Assembly: GCA_030762935.1 (NCBI GenBank)
Contig: CM060897.1
Span: 108,156,176 to 108,220,175, forward strand
Length of the DNA: 64,000 nucleotides
Reading direction: 5' to 3'
Origin: Hymenopus coronatus
Lineage: Eukaryota > Arthropoda > Insecta > Mantodea > Hymenopodidae
This document shows, piece after piece, positions 57,096 to 64,000 of this stretch; position 1 is the stretch's first letter, and the number at the start of each line of letters is the position of its first letter. Below the pieces are notes generated by a model, which had not been told where the DNA came from, did not search any database, and saw only the letters and a list, made by a program, of their open reading frames with translations. The position numbers were made by a program, and so were the translations under genes.

Positions 57096-58040
57096 ATTTG
57101 CGAAAAGAAGTGTGTTTCAATTGTGCTGGGTGTATAATCACAGACATTGTTTATTATGTGTATAAACATTGAGTCAAGTATTTCGTTTTCTCTCTATCAT
57201 CTTTTATATCAGAAAGTTTTTTTTTAGACAAAGCGTCTAACGTGGCAAGTGTCGATAGAGAACCTGTGCGTGTGAATGAAGAGCTAGGGAAACAATAGGC
57301 TATTCTCGCTTATTGACATGCGGCGTGGCAGCCAGCGAGCGAGCGAGACAGACAGACAGAGAGATAACGGCGCTTGACGCATGACACTAATCCGCTTCTG
57401 TGAAACTGATGTCTCTTTCTGGGAAACGCTGAGCTACCAGATGTTTGTCTTCGCTAGGGTGTGGGAAACGCCTTATTTCACTCGCAGCCGCGATGCAGAT
57501 ATCGTATTAAAACCGTATTCACTCAGGTTGATTCGCGCCACAATAGACCACGTGACAATGCGCGCAGGAAAGTAATCCCATGCTAATAATTCATATAATT
57601 TTTAGAATAAGTTTATTCTTAAGTGGTATAAATAAATAAAATCTGGAAGTGTCCATCCCGGCACCTAGTTACCTATACCGAAACGTATATCTACTGATTT
57701 TAACTCTTTTAAACCTTCACCAAATACAAACTTTATAATTTTACAGATATATATATATATTTAAAATTATTAAATAAAACCCCAGCTACCCTTAACTATC
57801 TACCTCTTTATCCCTAACTATGTTAAAAAAAAAAAAAAGGCTAATTTGAAGGAGAAAAAAAAAAAACTAATTTAAATAACTGAATTAAATTATATAAAAT
57901 TACCGGTAGCCAGTAATACTGCGGGTAGTCGGCAGTAACTATTAAAATTAACATTAAATATATATTTCCAAAAAGTACTTTGTTGTATGCAGTAATTAGT
58001 TAAACATATCCATACTAAAACAAAACATAATATGGTGGGT
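57096..58040. other. No gene; two compositional patches
   Basis: 57335-57365 is a GAGC/GACA short-repeat patch. 57700-57840 is C-over-G biased on the plus strand, with A runs at 57825-57838 and 57857-57866. Confidence 0.4.
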
Positions 58041-58275
58041 AGTGTGGAGGTGTAATGTGGTGATAGCGTGTCTGCCTCATATTCAACAGGTCGTGAGTTT
58101 GAATCTCGCTTAGGGTGAGTTACCCGGATAAGATGCTTTTCGGGGTTTTCCCTTATCCTGAGAAGACGAATGTCGAGTAACTTTAAGCTCCATGGACTCC
58201 TAGATCATCTGAGCATCACTTCACCAATTTCATTCATCGTCCGACATGACCAACCAGGTTAACGGACGTTGGTGA
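58041..58275 (+). repeat. SINE-B copy
   Basis: Head aatgtggtgatagcgtgtct, B box gtttgaatctcg, then the complete B body to ccaaccaggttaacggacgt. One of the best-preserved copies. Confidence 0.9.
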
Positions 58276-61020
58276 AAAAGTTAAACTGAATTCCAAATTC
58301 AAGTATAGTAAATTAAATCAAATTATAACTCCATTTCAACGTAAGTACTAACTAAACTACTTTAAAGTGTAGTAACAAATTACTCAACTAGTTCCTAATT
58401 CGGAATAATAGCCATATATTTGTTTAAAAATATTATTTAACTATATAACACTCATATTTATCATAACACTTTCCATACCTATAAAATATTCACTCACTTT
58501 TACCTAAACTACCCATTTATTATATTTACACTAACACTCACTTTGCTTCAAAATTAAAGATGTCGCTACACTACGCGCATAATTTTAGTTGCCGCATTAC
58601 ATCCGGTATCGACTACCTCCAATTTATAATTCGCCAAAATTCATCACCAAAATACATCCCTTCAGCTCCAGCTTCGCCGTTACCGCTATTTAGCAATCGC
58701 CACTTCTCGTCCCATTATAATAATACTGGTTTCTACATCTCTGTGTTCTCTCTTGTTCATCTCATTATGTTTTTTTACATCGCCGGTGAAGTAAGGATGG
58801 ATAGATAATGAAGCTTACTCAGTATGTATAGGTAGCGCAGTTAAGGTAAACTGGGATTGAAACTTTGTCTATATTTCTGTATAGATTGTTCTGAAATCCT
58901 TACTTATTTGCATTGTTGTTATGTTAATATGAATATATAATGTCATTCACATTGGATAAATACTTTGTAAGATATAAATTATTTAATAAATTGTATTGTG
59001 AAATATATATATTATTGCACAGTGAAAATGCTCCGCGCGTCTCAAAATTTTAGAAAATGGGTTGGCACTTGGAGCTTTGAACCACACACAATTTAAACGG
59101 AGATATATCAACAACGTTGATTACTGTATTATTACTGCAAATGTCCTCCCCTTGCTTCGGGCTTTAATCACTTAAAGATCGTACTAAACCTGCTTACAGC
59201 TTATCAAGGTGATTAAAAATACGACGATATTTCGGTCCGCGCAGCTTACGCCTTCAACTGCTTCCCCTCCTCCCGTTTTAGCCGGCCTCCGTTCCGAGAT
59301 GTAGGAAAGGCGGGAAGAGTTTGCCATCGCCGCTATATCATTGTTACAATACGCGCGTGCATGGCTGAACGTAGGATGAGAAAATTCACAAATGGCAACA
59401 TTGTAAACAATCTCCCTAACTTATCCTTTAAGGGACTTACCAAATGAGAATTTAGGTGAAGGTCCCGACATTACTGTTAATAGTTGTCTATGTGCTTTTA
59501 CAATAAACAATTGACTATGCCTTTTGTTATCACTCACTGTCGCATGCAATGCCCTCTCTTACACCACTGACAAAAATCTCAAGATGCGCATGCATGCCAC
59601 ATAAAAGGGAGAATGGCAAAATCGGCAATAGTTGCGCCCACAAAGTTCTGCGCAGTCTTTTCATTAGCCTGACAAGGGTAGCAGACTATTTCATTAAACA
59701 ACATTTTTCTCAAAACCATATTTTCGAAATGTTCCACGTGTCTGTTTTTCTTTAAATGCAACTAATATTTCGCAGAATGTGCAAACGTAGATAACGTAAG
59801 CGCAAGATTTTGGACACATGTTATTCAATGTAACCATTCATATTGACACACGCAACACGCTACACAAGAGGCGAGTTTGCAAACTCTAAACTTCCCCTTG
59901 CGCTAAGTACATAGGGAAAGAATTCTGGATGCATTGCCTGTTGTTCAAATGCAGACGATCACAATGCGAGATTTTACAATGACCACTATGCATACATACA
60001 TGCTGTTCTTCTATTTGGCCGTGCCGCGCCATCTCTCATTTCCCTTAAGAGGTTATGGCAATGTCCTTGCTGAATTCTCCTTTGATTTAATGGATGTACC
60101 AACCATCATCTGCGTCTAGATTTCTTGGCTTTCATAAATCGTAAGGCGCAAATTGCACTAAATGAGTAGCTTTATCACTTTCTATAGTCGCAATGCTTTC
60201 ACTGTTTTCAATATTTTTGTCAAACAATTATTGTGAGATCATTGCTGCGTCAGTTGTGTGTATGCAATTGTATATCCTATATAGGTATTTATTTATAAAA
60301 GATTGGGTGAATTTTCCTATATATTTTTCGGTCTGTTACTCAATTTGAAACTAGCACACCAAAACTTGAAACATATCCGAATGTGCCAACTTCTTAAGTT
60401 ACCCTTACGACTGCATTTTGAATGATGTTCCCTTGCACCTGCGCTTAGGCTGCGTTACGTCTGCACTTGCATCTCATTGCGAATATAGCTTGTGATTGTG
60501 ATTTCTCAAAACTATACATTTTAAAACTTTCAAAACGACCCAGGCACCTCAGTTTTTATTTCACTGAATTAAAATTTCCCAGACTTTTTAGAAGTATCTG
60601 CTGTAATATCGTAAGCGACAAAATCATTCTAATACCAATATAACATTTAAAAATAATGAAAAAATATTAATTGTAGAGATTAAAAGTTTTCTGCTTTTAA
60701 AAATGTTATCTTAATTCAGTAATCAAAGTTAATGAAATATCACTATGTAAAGATTTTGTGACTGGTTCAATTCAAAAACTGTCTACCAATTTTCTTAAAA
60801 TTTTAGGCGCATGGAACATTTTGATTATGGAATGTAGTTACACAATCACATTTATGAAATAATTTATATATTCCAAAGTATTTATCCGATTTGAAAGAAA
60901 TGTGTTTATATTAAAATATCAATGCAATCATGGCAGGAAAAAACTATACAAAAGTGCAGAAATTTGAAATTTCACTTGCAGTGTCCCTTAAAGAAGATAG
61001 GATTATATCGCAAACTTGCT
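58276..61020. other. 2.7 kb with no gene or matched repeat
   Basis: 58441-58550 has about 28 C and 1 G on the plus strand. The frame at 58560-58808 (82 codons) starts in this context and ends with VRMDR, but has no recognisable domain. 59200-59350 is GC-richer. No repeat ends were found. Confidence 0.4.
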
Positions 61021-61227
61021 GGCCGCGCTGACCGTGTGATTAGACCACTTGCCTCTCACCTAGATCGATCCCAGGCGACAGCATTTGGGATTTGTGGTGG
61101 ACAAAGCTGTGCATTGAAGGTTTTTCCCAGGTTCTCTGGTTTTCCCCGCTTTCTACCCGCTTTCGTTCGATGTATCATCAGTGCCTTCGCCTGCGGTGCA
61201 ATATGCGTGCGTTAAACACTATAAAAA
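61021..61227 (+). repeat. SINE-C copy (short tail type)
   Basis: ggccgcgctgaccgtgtgat head, B box lost by a deletion (tagatcgatccc), body gatttgtggtggacaaagct, tail tcgcctgcggtgcaata. The tail ends where R1 begins. Confidence 0.82.
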
Positions 61228-62046
61228 TATTATGTTTTCCATTCAAATGACTTTCTCTACATTTCTGTAACAAATTATTCTTAATATGCTTATTCTTCTA
61301 TCTACTTCATGGTAATCGAGATATACATTAGCAGAAACGGTTTAATTAGTTCCTTATAAGTAGATGGGAAATAAGAGAATACACGAGGCTAAACCGACAA
61401 TCACATATTTTAAAATGTGGTTGCTATGGGATTGAAGTCAGTTTCTTGGCGTGGCAAGGAGTTGACAATTTCCTGTATGAGAAAGTATTTTAAAACTGAA
61501 GCAACTCCAGGAAAAAAAAATATACGAGTTTATGACAAAGTGTGTGTTTTGAAGACCTCAAGATTTTTTGTATACTTTTCTCTATCTTTTACGATTTACT
61601 AGTTAAGAAAAATTAAAATAAAATCCACCCAGAATAAAGAGGTCTTCAGAGGCTATTCCTAGAAAATTCTTAGAAAATTGAAGATATACATTTTGTCATG
61701 TAAGTACAATTTAAGAGTAAATACAATGTATTTAAGAGAGTTTAATCAAAATCGTTAGAGAGATTTTTGAGAAAAACATTTTCGAATTTTTTTCCGTGTT
61801 AAGGGTATGTGGGGTGATTTTCTTGAAAATCTTCGTGCCACATTCTTGGGAGATGCTGAACTTATTCAAGTTTGGACTTTTCGTTTTGAGCTATGCTGCC
61901 CACATACACATGACATATACGTACTTTTTCTAATTTTTTTTTTCGATTCAGGGAGTCCCAAAACATGTATTTCCGATGAAATCTCGGTATCGAATTTTTG
62001 CGTGCAATACAATACTTTCTCTATACACTAGTAGGTGTAGAGAAAG
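61228..62046 (+). repeat. R1 complete copy with 8-bp duplication
   Basis: tattatgttttccattcaaa to ggtgtagagaaag, all blocks present. tataaaaa lies at 61220-61227 and 62047-62054. The left one overlaps the SINE-C tail, so R1 may have inserted into that tail. Confidence 0.85.
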
Positions 62047-62084
62047 TATAAAAAAGAAAAACAAAAACATACCGCCTTTTCATT

Positions 62085-62305
62085 ATAACTTACCGTCAAT
62101 TATTTTTATTTCCTATACTACAGTTAGTAGGAAAAATATGAATTACTTCCATCAAAAAATACGATCGACATTTTAACGGAAATACAGGTTTTAAGATTCC
62201 TTGTTAGAAAATTGGTCATGATTTAAGCACACTTAAAAAACCAACCAGATCGACAAAATAAAAGAGAATGCCATGTGAATGGAACACATCACATTTTTAA
62301 TTTAT
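62085..62305 (-). repeat. R1 with large internal deletion
   Basis: The 3' end (tactacagttagtaggaa, atttt-aacggaaatacagg) is joined to the 5' end (gaatgccatgtgaatggaac). About 600 bp is missing. Confidence 0.7.
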
Positions 62306-62724
62306 TCATAAGAACTGTTAAACCGTGTACTTCCGGTAAATTCTCGTTACAAAATTCACCAATACAGTCATATTTTAGACTAACCTATATTATTCCACAA
62401 AGCTATCGTTTAAAATGGATGGGCTCGCTGTGAAGTTTTGACGTAGCATATTCATGTTTCTGCGCTAGGTCGATGTCTAATGGTTGTTTTGAGGTCATTG
62501 CTCCCGCCAGATTGTAATCACCATGTAGTCATTTTTCATGTGGAGAACTTGTTGGATGGCACCAAATTAATATGTCTCCTCATGCACTAACGTGTCAAAT
62601 CTCGCCTTGAACATCGCCGAAAACCTTAGGCTTATTCCTATTTTCAAATTTATTATTTTACAAAGACGTTTGTTATTGCTTCACGTGGCATTCTGAACTC
62701 AGTGTTCTACAAACTGTTCACGCA
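62306..62724. other. No gene recognised
   Basis: No repeat matched. Confidence 0.35.
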
Positions 62725-63173
62725 CATAAGTACAATGCACACAGTAGATAGAGAAGGTATCCACTAAAAAATTCCATAGCGAGATTTCATCAGAAATATG
62801 TTTTAGGGTCTTAAAAAAAACATTTTTAAAATAAACGTTCGTGTGTGTCTCTGGACAGCGTAACTCAAAAACGAAAAGTTAAATACCAAACTTGGTATTT
62901 AAGTTCAACAACTTTCAAGGATCAACATAAAGATTTTCCGGAAAATTCCCCTCTTCGACTACCCTTTACATGAAATACTATTCGTAAAGTTTGGCTTTCT
63001 CGAAAATTGCGCTGACGATTTTTAATATACTACATGTTTAATACATTTTTATTACAAACGAAATGTATATCCACATGTTTAATACATTTTTATTACAAAC
63101 GAAATGTATATTCTTCATTCTGGATGACTTTTTCATAAATCTTGCATTAGTGGTAAACTGTAAGAGATCTTAC
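62725..63173 (-). repeat. R1 copy cut by a mariner insertion
   Basis: 3' half of R1 reversed, ending at aactgtaagagatcttacta where the mariner begins. Includes a perfect 39-bp direct duplication (63032-63070 / 63073-63111). Confidence 0.82.
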
Positions 63174-63175
63174 TA

Positions 63176-64000
63176 CGAGGGTCGGCTGATAAGTTCCGAA
63201 CCTCGGCGCCACTAGGCCAGTTAGACGGTAGTATCGTATAGTTTAACTCTAGACTAGCTGGTATCCATAGCTTTAGGTCAATTTTCGAATGGCAGTATTT
63301 TAAACAAGACAACTTTAGAGTTTTCACGAAAATGGAGGATTTGGAAAAACGAGCAGTGATTAAATACTTCCATTTGGAAGGCTTAACGCCTAAAGAAATC
63401 AAGGACAAAATGGACAGTACATTGAAAGATTCTGCCCCTTCATATTCAATGATTAAAAGGTGGGTTGCAGAGTTTAAAATGGGATGTACGAGCAGTGGTG
63501 ATGAGCCTCGCTCTGGACGCTATGTAGAAATGACAACTCCAGAGATCATTGAAAAAAGCATCGTTTAGTACTGGAAAACTTCAGATTAAAGTTGTTTGAA
63601 ATAACAGAGGCTATAAACATATCAGAAGACCGTGCAGGTAATATATTAAGCAATGTTTTGGGCTTTCACAAGGTCTGTGCAATATGGGTGCCGCGTTTGT
63701 TGACATCTGATCAAAAGTTGCAAAGAAAAACTGTTTGTTAAAAATATGGAGCTCCACCTTAAAAAGCCATGTGAATTTTTGAGACGCTTATTACCATGGA
63801 TGAAACCTGGAAACATCACTACACTCTTGAAAGTAAAGCCGATTTTGTCAGCGAGTGTTTTTTGGAATGCACAGAGAATTGTTTTTATTGATTAATTGGA
63901 AAAGTATAAAAGTATCACTGGTGATTACTACGCAAGCTTTCTGCAAAGTTTCAGTTATGAGGTGAAAAGGAAAAGACCTCATTTGGCAAAAAAACAAATC
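63176..64000 (+). mobile_element. mariner, left part (runs off the window)
   Basis: Terminus cgagggtcggctgataagtt preceded by TA (63174-63175), within R1. About 155 bp of lead precedes the transposase ATG. The right end lies beyond 64000. Confidence 0.87.
63332..64000 (+). pseudogene. mariner transposase, partial and frameshifted
   Basis: An open segment of 78 codons from 63332 reads MEDLEKRAVIKYFHLEGLTP, then SYSMIKRWVAEFKMG and DEPRSGR, the N-terminal helix-turn-helix of mariner, in which the usual DEPRSGRP is R-Y. A shift at about 63560 moves to a frame with IEKKHRLVLENFRLKLFEIT, WVPRLLTSDQK (63685-63717), and, after another shift, the first catalytic Asp in TMDETWKHHYTLESK (63793-63837). 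The window ends at KRKRPHLAKKQ, just before the expected second Asp. Of the three mariners this is the closest to its intact relatives, but at least two shifts and several stops make it inactive. Confidence 0.87.

Noticed and set aside
57335..57365. Telomere- or satellite-like repeat
   Set aside because: Only a few GAGC and GACA units, too short and mixed for a satellite.

Overview
This is eukaryotic, AT-rich, gene-poor intergenic DNA. No host protein-coding gene, rRNA or credible functional tRNA gene could be supported on either strand: no open frame exceeds 150 codons, and the only recognisable protein similarity is to broken DNA-transposon transposases. The transposase types (mariner, pogo/Tigger, and the insect DUF4817-type Tc1/mariner-like group), the many tRNA-headed SINEs and the repeat density suggest a large arthropod genome, most likely an insect. 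This is inference; I cannot name a species.

The dominant component is one unnamed non-coding repeat, called R1 here. It is about 830-860 bp when complete. About 35 pieces in both orientations cover roughly 19 kb (about 30%) by my hand-drawn boundaries. It has a conserved start (ttccattcacatgac then tttctctaca), a conserved middle, an internal CA tract, and a 3' end where a short palindrome is followed by gtagagaaagtaaaa. Its architecture (subterminal inverted repeats, internal microsatellite, 3' stem-loop, head-to-tail dimers) resembles Helentron-derived elements such as Drosophila DINE-1. A TIR-type MITE remains possible.

On top of R1 lie at least six SINE families with tRNA-like heads, called A-F here: A (~335 bp, tRNA-Asp-like), B (~235 bp), C (~230 or ~360 bp, tRNA-Ser-like), D (~230 bp), E (~250 bp) and F (~480-520 bp). 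Several copies have clear target-site duplications and several are nested, so a relative insertion order can be read: A into a Tigger element (twice), C into D, E into D, D into a DUF4817 transposon, B and C into R1, F into an older repeat.

DNA transposons, left to right: a Tigger relic with two SINE-A insertions (7847-9620); a pogo-type MITE (17937-18475) and a second pogo-like end (19395); a 178-bp hairpin element (22037-22214); a Harbinger-like element with TTA duplication (22772-23661); a DUF4817 N-terminal fragment (25010-25262); a 583-bp TIR element (25528-26110); a full-length dead mariner (29025-30212); a DUF4817 transposon split by SINE-D (35939-36785); a second mariner on the minus strand (46026-47358); DUF4817 C-terminal (49231-49870) and N-terminal (52994-53310) fragments; and a third mariner running off the right edge (63176-64000). 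All transposase frames are broken.

The remaining stretches hold no gene I can recognise. The oddest is 17461-17760, which is almost free of cytosine on the plus strand (3 C against about 57 G by eye).
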